A model generated the notes under the pieces. That model ran no database searches and was not told where the DNA came from. It saw nothing but the letters and a program-made list of their open reading frames with translations. Positions 26,618 to 35,888 of a stretch of DNA of 64,000 nucleotides are shown here, one piece after another. Source of the DNA: Prolixibacteraceae bacterium. Its GTDB lineage: Bacteria > Bacteroidota > Bacteroidia > Bacteroidales > Prolixibacteraceae. The stretch's first letter is position 1; every line of letters starts with the position of its first letter. Made by a program: the position numbers and the translations under genes. Where the stretch lies: assembly GCA_028683385.1 (NCBI GenBank), contig JAQUIJ010000011.1, positions 62,001 through 126,000 on the forward strand, written 5' to 3'.

Positions 26618-29062
26618 GTGAAAAAGACGTTCGTATTTCTATGCCTGATTATTTTTACTTCAGGAACACAGGCACAAAATATATCTAGCTATAAAAAGCA
26701 ATTAATTGCTAATTGGCAGTTTCTTCGTCAGGATATTGGAGGCGTATGGGAAGCCGTTCGTCCAACAGAACCCGGAAGTCCTCAGGCAGCGCTGATCTGG
26801 AAAGATGTGACTTTACCACATTGTTTTAATGCATTTGATGCTGTTGATCCGGATATAAACTATTATCAAGGGCCTGGTTGGTACCGCACCAACTTAAAAA
26901 TCGAAAATCCTTATAAAAAAGGCCGTACTCTGCTTCATTTTGAAGGAGCCGGACAAAAAACGGAAGTGTATATTGGTTTAAAGAAAGCCGCTACACATGT
27001 GGGGGGCTATGATGAATGGACAGTGGATATTACAGATCTGGCAAAGGCGGAAACGAGCAATCCGCTTTTTAAAAACCAGATTCCACTGTCTGTTCGTTGC
27101 GATAACTCGCGCGATTTGCAAATGATTCCTTCTGACTTGTCTGATTTTAATGTGTATGGCGGACTTTACCGGATCGTCAACCTTGTTTATGTGCCTGAAA
27201 GTTATATTGAGCAAGTACACATTTCACCTAAGATTTCCTCTGATAAAAAAAATGGAAGCATTCAATTAAATGGTTTGCTGGTCAATCCTTCTTCAAAATT
27301 AGTTTTGATAAATGTAAAAGTGATCGGACAGAATAATAATGTGGTTGAAACAGCTTCTTATTCCATCCGGAACAATGAATTTAACGAATCCATTCAACTC
27401 AAAAATATACAATGTTGGTCGCCTGATCATCCAAATTTATACTGTTTAGAAATTGAACTAAACATCGACGGCGACAAACAGCTTTATACCGATTATTTTG
27501 GATTTCGCGAGTTTAAGTTTGAAACGAAAGGGCCTTTCTACCTGAATGGTGAGCGATTATTACTTCTCGGAACACATCGCCACGAAGACCATGCCGGAGT
27601 TGGTGCGGCAATGACCGAACCCATGATTCGCAAGGAATTGAAGATGATTAAGGAAATGGGCGCCAATTTTATACGGTTGGGACATTACCAGCAATCGCGA
27701 ATTGTTCTGAATTTATGTGATAGCCTTGGAATCTTGGTTTGGGAAGAAATTCCGTGGTGTCGTGGTGGCTTGGGAGGCGAAATTTATCAGCAACAGGCCC
27801 GCCGAATGCTTACCAATATGATCAATCAGCATTATAACCATCCTTCTGTCATTATTTGGGGGCTGGGAAACGAAAATGACTGGCCCGGGGATGCTCCCGT
27901 TTACGACAAAAAGGCAATTCAGGATTTTATGTCGGAATTAAATAACCTCGCTCATCAATTGGATAATTCCAGAAAAACGGCTATTCGCCGCTGCGATTTT
28001 TGTAAAGATATTGTAGATGTTTATTCTCCGTCGATCTGGGCTGGCTGGTATCGTGGCAAATACATCGAGTATATGCAGGAATCGCGAAAGCAGATGGAAC
28101 AGGTTGACCATTTTTTGCATGTTGAATGGGGTGCTGACAGCCAGGCCGGTCGTCACTCAGAAAATCCTGATCTGGGGCTTGATCAGATTTCTACCAATAA
28201 TGGCACCGACGAGCGTGTCGGAGATGCGTCACTTGTTGGTGGTCAGGCTCGTGTTTCAAGAGATGGCGACTGGACAGAAACCTATGCCTGTAATTTGTAT
28301 GACTGGACTTTAAAAGAGCAGGAAAAAATGCCCTGGTTAACCGGATCGGCATTCTGGACTTTCAAAGATTTTTCAACTCCTATCCGTCCTGAAAATCCGG
28401 TTCCTTATGTCAATCAAAAGGGAGTGGTTACGCGTGATTTAACACCAAAAGAAATTTATTATGTGATTCAGTCCTACTGGACTCAAAAGCCCATGATTCA
28501 TATTTATGGACATGGCTGGCCGATTCGTTGGGGCGATGCGGGGCAGGCAAGAATGGTAAAGGTTTATTCCAACTGCAGTGAAGTTGAACTATTCCTGAAT
28601 GGAAAAAGCATAGGACTTAAAAAACGTGATTCGCAAAATTTTCCGGCAGCCGGACTTAACTGGAATGTAAAGTTTGAAAGTGGAATGAACCATTTAAAAG
28701 CTGTTTCGAAAGTCGACGAAAAATTGCTTTCTGATGAAATTGATGTAAGATACCAAACTGAGAAATGGGATGTCCCGGCTACACTGCAATTGGAAGAAAT
28801 AAAAATTGATAAGGAATTTAGTTGGCTGGAAGTCAGTGCAAAGGATAAAAATCAGGTGTTATGTCTCGATGCCCGAAACACAGTAGAATTTTCGGTGGCA
28901 GGAGATGCTGATTTAATTGATAATCTGGGAACTCCAACAGGTTCGCGGGTTGTACAGTTGTGTAATGGGAAGGCAAAAATTAAAATAAGAAAAAATGGCC
29001 CGGTTTATTCCGGCGCGGTACAATCGTCTGGTTTAAAAACAGCTGCTATTAATGCTCAATAG
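26618..29062 (+). CDS. Glycoside hydrolase family 2 (beta-galactosidase/beta-glucuronidase type)
   Basis: 814 residues from a GTG start at 26618, chosen because it gives a complete signal peptide (ending TSGTQAQ). Domains: the GH2 N-terminal sugar-binding domain (about 40-200; PHCFNAFD, GPGWYRT, LHFEGAGQKTEVYIG), an immunoglobulin-like domain (210-300) and the TIM barrel (300-600). The acid/base is Glu419 in GLGNEND, and the nucleophile is Glu503 in HVEWGAD. C-terminal Ig-like domains follow. GH2 enzymes release beta-galactose, -mannose or -glucuronate. As first gene of the locus it probably trims imported oligosaccharides in the periplasm. Confidence 0.93.
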   Translation: MKKTFVFLCLIIFTSGTQAQNISSYKKQLIANWQFLRQDIGGVWEAVRPTEPGSPQAALIWKDVTLPHCFNAFDAVDPDINYYQGPGWYRTNLKIENPYKKGRTLLHFEGAGQKTEVYIGLKKAATHVGGYDEWTVDITDLAKAETSNPLFKNQIPLSVRCDNSRDLQMIPSDLSDFNVYGGLYRIVNLVYVPESYIEQVHISPKISSDKKNGSIQLNGLLVNPSSKLVLINVKVIGQNNNVVETASYSIRNNEFNESIQLKNIQCWSPDHPNLYCLEIELNIDGDKQLYTDYFGFREFKFETKGPFYLNGERLLLLGTHRHEDHAGVGAAMTEPMIRKELKMIKEMGANFIRLGHYQQSRIVLNLCDSLGILVWEEIPWCRGGLGGEIYQQQARRMLTNMINQHYNHPSVIIWGLGNENDWPGDAPVYDKKAIQDFMSELNNLAHQLDNSRKTAIRRCDFCKDIVDVYSPSIWAGWYRGKYIEYMQESRKQMEQVDHFLHVEWGADSQAGRHSENPDLGLDQISTNNGTDERVGDASLVGGQARVSRDGDWTETYACNLYDWTLKEQEKMPWLTGSAFWTFKDFSTPIRPENPVPYVNQKGVVTRDLTPKEIYYVIQSYWTQKPMIHIYGHGWPIRWGDAGQARMVKVYSNCSEVELFLNGKSIGLKKRDSQNFPAAGLNWNVKFESGMNHLKAVSKVDEKLLSDEIDVRYQTEKWDVPATLQLEEIKIDKEFSWLEVSAKDKNQVLCLDARNTVEFSVAGDADLIDNLGTPTGSRVVQLCNGKAKIKIRKNGPVYSGAVQSSGLKTAAINAQ

Positions 29063-29097
29063 CAAAACGAAATACACACAAAAATATCACTGTTGAA

Positions 29098-30303
29098 ATG
29101 AGAAAATTAAAATACGTTTTCGCCGTAATGGTTTTTCTTGCTCTTGGGTATCAGTCCATAGCAACATCGGGCAATCCGCCAACAGGATTGGTGTGGAACG
29201 AATTGGAAAAGCAATTGGGGATCCTGGATCAATCGGTAAAAAAAATCATGCCAGAAAACAGAACGAAGAACCAGGGAATCGCCCCTAGAGCATTGGAGAA
29301 CAAAGAGCTTAAGCTGGTTCCAGCGACTGACTGGTGCAGTGGTTTTTTTGCAGGCTGTTTGTGGCTTATGTATGAGCATACCAATGATGAAAAGTGGAAA
29401 AGTGAAGCAGAGAAATTTACTGAATTGTTAACCGATCAGCAATGGAATTTACGCACCCATGATATGGGTTTTAAAATGTATTCAAGCTTTGGCAACGGAT
29501 TTCGTCTCATAAACAATAATTCGTACAGGGAAACTCTTATTCAGTCGGCCAAAACACTGATTACCCGCTACAATGAAAAAGTAGGTTGTCTGCGTTCATG
29601 GGATCACAATCAGGATAAATGGCAATTTCCTGTGATTATTGATAATATGATGAACCTGGAGCTGCTGTTTTGGGCGACACGCGAAACAGGCGATTCAGTT
29701 TATTACAAAATAGCCGTGACTCATGCCCTCACCACAATGAAAAATCATTTCAGACCCGACTATAGTTGCTACCATGTGATTGGTTATGACCCCGAAACAG
29801 GTAAAGTACTTCAGCGAAATACTCACCAAGGTTACAGCGACGAGTCAGCATGGTCGCGTGGACAGGCCTGGGCATTGTATGGATACACTATGGTTTATCG
29901 TGAGACTTTAAATCCGGTTTTTCTGGAACAGGCTAAACACATTGCCAACTTTCTATTCTCGAATCGGAATATGCCTGCCGATTTGATTCCCTACTGGGAT
30001 TTTGATGCACCCGGAATTCCCAATGAGCCACGCGATGTTTCGGCAGCAGCCGTAATTGCTTCGGCTTTATTGTGCCTGAAAAATTTTGTACCTGAAAAGG
30101 CTGCTGAATATCAAGTCAAAGCCAGTTTAATTCTAAAGCAACTGACAAAAAATTACCGTTCTGAACCTGGCTCAAATCAAGGTTTTTTGCTTGATCATTC
30201 AACTGGTTCAAAGCCTCATGGTTCGGAGGTAGATGTACCTCTGATTTATGCAGACTATTATTACCTCGAAGCTCTTAGCCGCAATGAAATATTTCAACAT
30301 TAA
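29098..30303 (+). CDS. Glycoside hydrolase family 88 (unsaturated glucuronyl hydrolase)
   Basis: 401 residues with a signal peptide (1-22). The alpha/alpha-barrel family hallmarks are ATDWCSGFFAGCLWLMYE, VIIDNMMNLELLFWATRETGD (with a candidate catalytic Asp), THQGYSDESAWSRGQAWALYGYTM and RDVSAAAVIASALL. The enzyme hydrates the enol ether of 4,5-unsaturated uronic acids, releasing the cap left by polysaccharide lyases. It pairs logically with the two lyases encoded downstream. It starts 35 bases after the GH2 gene and 21 bases before susC, so it is part of the operon. Confidence 0.93.
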   Translation: MRKLKYVFAVMVFLALGYQSIATSGNPPTGLVWNELEKQLGILDQSVKKIMPENRTKNQGIAPRALENKELKLVPATDWCSGFFAGCLWLMYEHTNDEKWKSEAEKFTELLTDQQWNLRTHDMGFKMYSSFGNGFRLINNNSYRETLIQSAKTLITRYNEKVGCLRSWDHNQDKWQFPVIIDNMMNLELLFWATRETGDSVYYKIAVTHALTTMKNHFRPDYSCYHVIGYDPETGKVLQRNTHQGYSDESAWSRGQAWALYGYTMVYRETLNPVFLEQAKHIANFLFSNRNMPADLIPYWDFDAPGIPNEPRDVSAAAVIASALLCLKNFVPEKAAEYQVKASLILKQLTKNYRSEPGSNQGFLLDHSTGSKPHGSEVDVPLIYADYYYLEALSRNEIFQH

Positions 30304-30324
30304 TACCAAATTAAATTTCTACCT

Positions 30325-33300
30325 ATGAAGAAAATTATTCAACTATTCATGCTTATGACATGCTTGGTGATGTTCATGACACCCGATTTATGGGCTCAGA
30401 ACAAAACACTGAGCGGCACAGTAACCGCTGTTGATGGTAGCAGGCTACCGGGCGTTACTGTAGTTTTTAAAGGCACTTCTATTGGAACCGTTACCGACTT
30501 TGATGGTAACTTCACCTTAAAAGTAGCCGACCAGACCATTCCTTTGGTTTTCTCGTTCGTTGGGATGGAAACCAAAGAAGTTGCAATTAAAGGACTTTCA
30601 GTATTGAATGTAACTTTGGCTGATGCTACTATTGGTCTTGAAGAAGTGGTTGCAGTTGGTTATGGCACCCAGAAAAAAGTCAACCTCACTGGTGCTGTTG
30701 CAGCAATTGAAGGTGAAACAATCACGCGCAAATCGGCTACTGATGTGCTAAGTGCGATGCAGGGTGAAATGGCCGGAGTTGCTGTTTTACGCAGCAGCGG
30801 ACAGCCCGGATCTGAAACTTCGGGTATTCGAATTCGTGGTTTTTCATCCGTCAATTCAACTTCAGCGCTGGTTTTGATTGATGGTGTTGAGGGAGATATG
30901 ACCCTGATTAATCCCAATGACATCGAATCGGTCTCAATTTTGAAAGATGCGGCTGCTGCATCGATATACGGAGCGAGAGCTGCTGCTGGTGTAATTTTAA
31001 TTACTACCAAATCCGGCGAAAAATCGGGTGAGGTTAAAGTATCATACAATGGTTATTTTGGAGTAAATACTCCCGGAAATATGCCAAAACGCGTAACTGC
31101 GTGGGAAGAGCAGGACATGATTAATGTGGGAAGGATAAATGCTGCAGGATCACCTGAATGGAATGCGGAGCAAACTTCGTGGGTTGCCAATCCGAACTTC
31201 AATTATCGGCCGAATATCAGTAATGGACGTTGGGATTATTTTCAGGCAACCAATTGGGTGGCTGAAGGAACCAAAGACTACACAACACAACAGAGTCACT
31301 CACTCTCGATAAGTGGTGGTACCAAACAAACCAACTATCTGATGTCGGGAGAATATTATACCAAAAATGGTATTTTGGAATATGGACCAGACGGTTATGA
31401 TCGTTATAATTTCCGCTTTAAACTAAACTCTGAGGTTAATAAATATGTAACCATCGGTGCTCAGGTTAACTACAACGGAGCTTTTACCAAAACAAATCCT
31501 TTTGGAGTTACCAATATTTTAGAGCGACTTTACCGAATCCGTCAGCGGCAGCCAATTTTTGCACCGGCTGAAGATATTAATGATAACCCTTACAACGGCG
31601 ACTTGCAGGTGAATCCCATTGATTTGATGATTAACGGCGGAGTGACTCAAAACCGATATGAATCGTACATGGGGAAAGGTGATGTTACCATTCATGACAT
31701 TATTCCCGGATTGAAACTGAAGCTCAGCGCTTCGCGTCAAAATTCAAACTATAACTCGCAGGAAAACAGACGTCTTTTGGCTTGGTACGATATGAGAGGC
31801 ACTGGTATCCGGTTTCAGGCCAACAATCCAAACTCGCTGACAAAAACCAAAAATTTTGATTATCATGACAACATCGAATCAACATTAAATTATGATTTGA
31901 AATTGGGGAAACATGCTTTCAACGTTTTGTTGGGATCGTCATACGAGAATTACAGGAAAGACGAATCGGAAGGAATAGTAAGAAACCTGAATTCGAACGA
32001 CTTCTTTAGTTTTAACTATTACGATGCATCTGTGATTACCAATACAAGTGTTTCAGATAAAATTCAAACCTGGGCGATGAATTCTTACTTCGGCCGCTTT
32101 AATTACAACTACGACAATCGTTATATTCTTGAGGCAAACATGCGTTACGATGGGAGTTCCCGACTTTCTCCTGAAAACCGATGGAAATCATTCCCTTCGT
32201 TTTCAGCCGCCTGGCGTGTTAACGAGGAAAAGTGGTTTAAATTTGGTCAAATTTCCAACTTAAAAGTTCGTGCCTCATGGGGCCAATTGGGTAACGGTGC
32301 TGTATTAGGATTGTACGATTACATCGCAACCATCTCAAATGGCAACCAAATGGGCGAAGGATATTACTACCAGACTGCTCTTGCTTCGCAATCGAAAACA
32401 TGGGAAATCATTGAAACAACTAACCTGGGTCTTGATTTTGGCCTCTTCAATAATCGGTTGAGTTTTAGCGGCGATTATTACTGGAAATACAATAAAAACA
32501 TGTTGGCTTCGCTACAACTGCCTAGTTTATTAGGTATTGGAGTCTCTAATGCGAATGTAGGCGAACTTAAAACATGGGGTTGGGAATTCGACACCAAATG
32601 GAACGACAAGATTGGTGAAGTATCCTACCAAATTGGATTTAATATTTCTGATAGTCAGAATAAATTAATGAAATATGATGGTAAAAGTACCATTAATGAA
32701 GGAACCGTTGAGCTGCTCGAAGGATATCCGCTCAATACGATATGGGGATATAAGACCGATGGTTACTGGTCGAGCAGAGATGAATACCTGGCTTATAAAA
32801 CTGCAAATCCAGGTTATCAGACATTTAACGATGCGAAAATTGCCGGTGGCGACGTGAAATACCTTGCACAAGGTACTGCCGATCACCAGATTGGTGCCGG
32901 TGGTGGTACTCCTGCAAAACCTGGCGATTTAGTTAAATTGGGCGATGCCAACGGACGCTACCTGTTTGGTATGAATCTTTCAGCTCAATACAAAGGTTTC
33001 GACTTTTCGATGTTCTTTCAAGGTGTTGGGAAACGTTATTTCCTGATTGAAACAGGAACGATTACCCCTTTCTTTTCTACATCAACAATGCCTTGGACCA
33101 TACATCAGGACTATTGGACTGAAAACAATCAGGACGCTTTTTGGCCCAGAATGTATAACAACAATGGTAATGACTTCAACTTTAAAGCTTCCGATAAGTG
33201 GTTACAAAACGGAGCTTACATTCGCCTGAAAAATATTCAGTTAGGTTATACAATTCCTGTCAGCAAAAAGATTATCGAAAAGGCAAGAATCTATGTCTCT

Positions 33301-33426
33301 GGTTCCGATGTATGGGAATACTCTAAAGTATTGTCGGTTTTCGATCCTGAAGTAGGGAATAATGCCAGTGCAAGTTATTATCCTTTCTTCCGTACATGGT
33401 CGTTGGGTCTTAATGTAACATTCTAA
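30325..33426 (+). CDS. SusC/RagA family TonB-linked outer-membrane transporter
   Basis: 1033 residues. The signal peptide ends DLWAQ, followed by a CarboxypepD_reg domain (about 28-110; LSGTVTAVDGSRLPGVTVVFKGTS) and the LEEVVAVGYGTQKKVNLTGAV segment characteristic of SusC (111-131). A plug (about 130-235) contains GIRIRGFSSVNSTSALVLIDGVEGD and SILKDAAAASIYGARAAAGVI, and a large barrel ends TWSLGLNVTF. With SusD it forms a lidded import channel for oligosaccharides. It is the third gene of the locus, followed 13 bases later by susD. Confidence 0.97.
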   Translation: MKKIIQLFMLMTCLVMFMTPDLWAQNKTLSGTVTAVDGSRLPGVTVVFKGTSIGTVTDFDGNFTLKVADQTIPLVFSFVGMETKEVAIKGLSVLNVTLADATIGLEEVVAVGYGTQKKVNLTGAVAAIEGETITRKSATDVLSAMQGEMAGVAVLRSSGQPGSETSGIRIRGFSSVNSTSALVLIDGVEGDMTLINPNDIESVSILKDAAAASIYGARAAAGVILITTKSGEKSGEVKVSYNGYFGVNTPGNMPKRVTAWEEQDMINVGRINAAGSPEWNAEQTSWVANPNFNYRPNISNGRWDYFQATNWVAEGTKDYTTQQSHSLSISGGTKQTNYLMSGEYYTKNGILEYGPDGYDRYNFRFKLNSEVNKYVTIGAQVNYNGAFTKTNPFGVTNILERLYRIRQRQPIFAPAEDINDNPYNGDLQVNPIDLMINGGVTQNRYESYMGKGDVTIHDIIPGLKLKLSASRQNSNYNSQENRRLLAWYDMRGTGIRFQANNPNSLTKTKNFDYHDNIESTLNYDLKLGKHAFNVLLGSSYENYRKDESEGIVRNLNSNDFFSFNYYDASVITNTSVSDKIQTWAMNSYFGRFNYNYDNRYILEANMRYDGSSRLSPENRWKSFPSFSAAWRVNEEKWFKFGQISNLKVRASWGQLGNGAVLGLYDYIATISNGNQMGEGYYYQTALASQSKTWEIIETTNLGLDFGLFNNRLSFSGDYYWKYNKNMLASLQLPSLLGIGVSNANVGELKTWGWEFDTKWNDKIGEVSYQIGFNISDSQNKLMKYDGKSTINEGTVELLEGYPLNTIWGYKTDGYWSSRDEYLAYKTANPGYQTFNDAKIAGGDVKYLAQGTADHQIGAGGGTPAKPGDLVKLGDANGRYLFGMNLSAQYKGFDFSMFFQGVGKRYFLIETGTITPFFSTSTMPWTIHQDYWTENNQDAFWPRMYNNNGNDFNFKASDKWLQNGAYIRLKNIQLGYTIPVSKKIIEKARIYVSGSDVWEYSKVLSVFDPEVGNNASASYYPFFRTWSLGLNVTF

Positions 33427-33439
33427 AATTAAAATCATT

Positions 33440-35095
33440 ATGAGAAAAATATATTATTCATTAATGTTGTTATCCATTTTATTTCTTGCGAGTTGCGATT
33501 TGACAAGAGAGCCAGAAACAACATTTACTGACAATTCATTTTGGAAAACCGATAAAGACTTAGGCGGTGCCGATAACCGGTTATACAATCTTCTTTCAGG
33601 ATTTTCGCATGACACCCGTTCCGATGAGTTGGTTAAAACTTCAGCCGACAATACCTCGAGTGGTAGCTGGACCGTTCCTTCCACTTCTTCAAACTGGACA
33701 GATCCCTATTATCGCATATTTACTGCCAATAACATTATAGGTAAAGGAAGCAATGCTTTGTTAAGTGATAATGTTAAGAATCGTTGGTTGGCAGAAGCCT
33801 ATTTTTTCCGCGCTTATTATCATTTTGAACTGGTACAGAAATACGGCGATGTGCCAATGATGTTGAAAGCAATCGAAAATACTGATGATCCGATGTTGCT
33901 TTCTACCCGCACTCCACGTGAAGAAGTTATTCAGCAATGCTATAAAGATCTCGATTTTGCGGTTCAATGGTTGCCAACAATTACAAATCTCCCCGCGTCA
34001 GATTGGGGACGTGTTACCCGTTCTGCTGCTTTGGCAATGAAAGTAAGAATTGGTCTTTACGAAGGAACCTGGGCAAAGTATCATAACTTAAGCAGCGATT
34101 ATAAAAGTCACCTGAAAATTGCAATCGACGCAGCAGAGTTGATTATTAACGGGAAAGAACATGCTTTGTATCCAAACTTCCAGAAATTATTTCTGTTCGA
34201 TGGCGAAGGACGTCAAAACAAAGAAAATATTTTTGTGAAAGTTTACGGACCAAACGGAGAAGGTACCGTTACGCACAACAACAGCCGTTTGATGGAAAAT
34301 ACAGTGTCGGTTACCCGGCAAATGGTCGATCAGTTCCTTTATACCGATGGACTTCCACGCGAAAAGTCTCCACTGAAAGTTTCACCTGAACCGAGTTTCA
34401 ATACTATTTTCGAAAACCGGGATCCTCGTTTAGGAATGACTTTATACAAGCTTGGTGAAGACGCTTATAAAGGTGCATACATTCCATTTAATAATCAGCA
34501 TGGTTATGGCTATTCATTGAAAAAGGGTTTCTTACTTTCGGAATGGGAAACAAACTCAAAAGAAACCATCGATAAAATGTTGATTCGTTATGCCGAAGTA
34601 TTGATTTCGTATGCTGAAGCTTTATACGAATACAATGGGGCAATTACCGATGCTCAACTTGACCAAACAGTTAACGCTCTGCGCAGCCGGGTTGGCTTTA
34701 CCGCAAAACTGACCAATGCTTTTGCTTCAACAAATGGCCTGAACATGCTGAACGAAATTCGTCGTGAACGCACAGTTGAACTGTTGGATGAAGGATTCAG
34801 ATATAATGACATTATTCGTTGGAAGATCGCTGAAAATGTACTGACAACCAATATGCTTGGAGCTAAATTTGTTGATTCGGAATGTACAAAAACACGCGCT
34901 GAGTTAGCCAAACGCCTTACCGATGCACAAGGAAAACTGAATGGAACTCAGGTTTATGACGAGCCCGATATTTATGTGATTGAAATTGCTGCCGACCGTA
35001 AGTTTAATCCGGCAAAAGACTACCTGTATCCGGTTCCTTTGAATGAAATTTCACTTTCAGGAGGAGCTGTTACTCAAAACCCAGGATGGGAATAA
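33440..35095 (+). CDS. SusD/RagB family glycan-binding lipoprotein
   Basis: 551 residues. The lipobox is LASC (Cys19). TPR-like helical segments follow (NNIIGKGSN..RWLAEAYFFRAYYHFELVQKYGDVP, a family signature near 100-135) and the C-terminal RagB block (LLDEGFRYNDIIRWKIAENVL) with NPGWE at the end. It binds glycan at the cell surface and caps SusC. It is intact and translationally close to susC. Confidence 0.96.
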   Translation: MRKIYYSLMLLSILFLASCDLTREPETTFTDNSFWKTDKDLGGADNRLYNLLSGFSHDTRSDELVKTSADNTSSGSWTVPSTSSNWTDPYYRIFTANNIIGKGSNALLSDNVKNRWLAEAYFFRAYYHFELVQKYGDVPMMLKAIENTDDPMLLSTRTPREEVIQQCYKDLDFAVQWLPTITNLPASDWGRVTRSAALAMKVRIGLYEGTWAKYHNLSSDYKSHLKIAIDAAELIINGKEHALYPNFQKLFLFDGEGRQNKENIFVKVYGPNGEGTVTHNNSRLMENTVSVTRQMVDQFLYTDGLPREKSPLKVSPEPSFNTIFENRDPRLGMTLYKLGEDAYKGAYIPFNNQHGYGYSLKKGFLLSEWETNSKETIDKMLIRYAEVLISYAEALYEYNGAITDAQLDQTVNALRSRVGFTAKLTNAFASTNGLNMLNEIRRERTVELLDEGFRYNDIIRWKIAENVLTTNMLGAKFVDSECTKTRAELAKRLTDAQGKLNGTQVYDEPDIYVIEIAADRKFNPAKDYLYPVPLNEISLSGGAVTQNPGWE

Positions 35096-35116
35096 ATCAA
35101 TTAAAGTTTTAAAATT

Positions 35117-35656
35117 ATGAAGAAGTTAATTATATTATTCATTACTGTTGTTGCCGTTTCCAGCTTGTTTGTGAGTTGCAAAAAGGATGAATGGAGCAAA
35201 GGTGATCCAGCGTTGGCAAATGTTTACTATGTGGGTTTTCAAAATTGGGCTGACTTTAAAAACTCAGTAAAATTTAATGTGAACAGAAACGATACGGTAA
35301 GCATTCCGGTGCAGTTTTATAGCGAACAAGTTTGTTCGTACGATGTGGTAACTAAATACTATGTGACAGGCGCTGCTGTTTTAGGTACCGACTTTAACAT
35401 TGTTGATAAAAGTGGAACCGTTTTGACACCCGATGCCAACGGCGCATTTTCATTGACATGGCCACAAGCCATTAAAGGGGTAAAGAGGGTTTATGTAAAA
35501 GCATTAAATGGATCGGCCAAAACATTCTTAGTTCAAACATTCGATCCAAATGATACTGAAGTAATTTCATATACGCATACACCAAATAATGCTACCGATC
35601 AGTATCAGGTTAATGCATTTACCCAGAATTACAAAGTAACTGTGACCATAAAATAA
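35117..35656 (+). CDS. Lipoprotein of the polysaccharide locus, unknown
   Basis: 179 residues. The lipobox is FVSC (Cys about 21), then KKDEW and a beta-rich domain with Calx-beta-like features (NDTVSIPVQFYSEQVCSYDVVTKYYVTGAAVLGTDFNIVD; ...SAKTFLVQTFDPND). No family name is certain. It sits 21 bases after susD, the usual position of a surface glycan-binding protein, though it is shorter than most of these. A binding or structural role is inferred from position. Confidence 0.78.
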   Translation: MKKLIILFITVVAVSSLFVSCKKDEWSKGDPALANVYYVGFQNWADFKNSVKFNVNRNDTVSIPVQFYSEQVCSYDVVTKYYVTGAAVLGTDFNIVDKSGTVLTPDANGAFSLTWPQAIKGVKRVYVKALNGSAKTFLVQTFDPNDTEVISYTHTPNNATDQYQVNAFTQNYKVTVTIK

Positions 35657-35684
35657 GCGTTTTAGCATTTTTTGATTGAAATGA

Positions 35685-35821
35685 AAATGAGGTTGTTTCA
35701 AAAGTTATTAATCCAGTCATCCTGAACTTGTTTCAGGATCTCAAGACGTTGAATGTCAGATTCCGAAATGTATTCGGAATGACAAGAAATGGGACTTTTA
35801 ACTTTTGAGACAGCCTCATTT
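35685..35821. mobile_element. 137-bp MITE-like element with 22-bp terminal inverted repeats
   Basis: The left end (35685-35706) and right end (35800-35821) are 22-nt inverted repeats with two mismatches, both pairable as G-U in RNA; the shared core is ATGAGG...TTTCAAAAGTT. Inside are two small stems: CCTGAA/TTCAGG (within the GTCATCC... stretch) and TTCCGAA/TTCGGAA. Nothing in it is coding. It interrupts the polysaccharide operon between the lipoprotein and first lyase genes. Elements with GTCATCCTGA-like interiors are common in Bacteroidota genomes, as I recall; a matching transposase is not present here. Confidence 0.72.
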
Positions 35822-35888
35822 ATATCTTTATCCAAGGTCAACACGAAAAGAATAATTAAGTCAATCTGAAGAACTTAGCTAAAAAATC

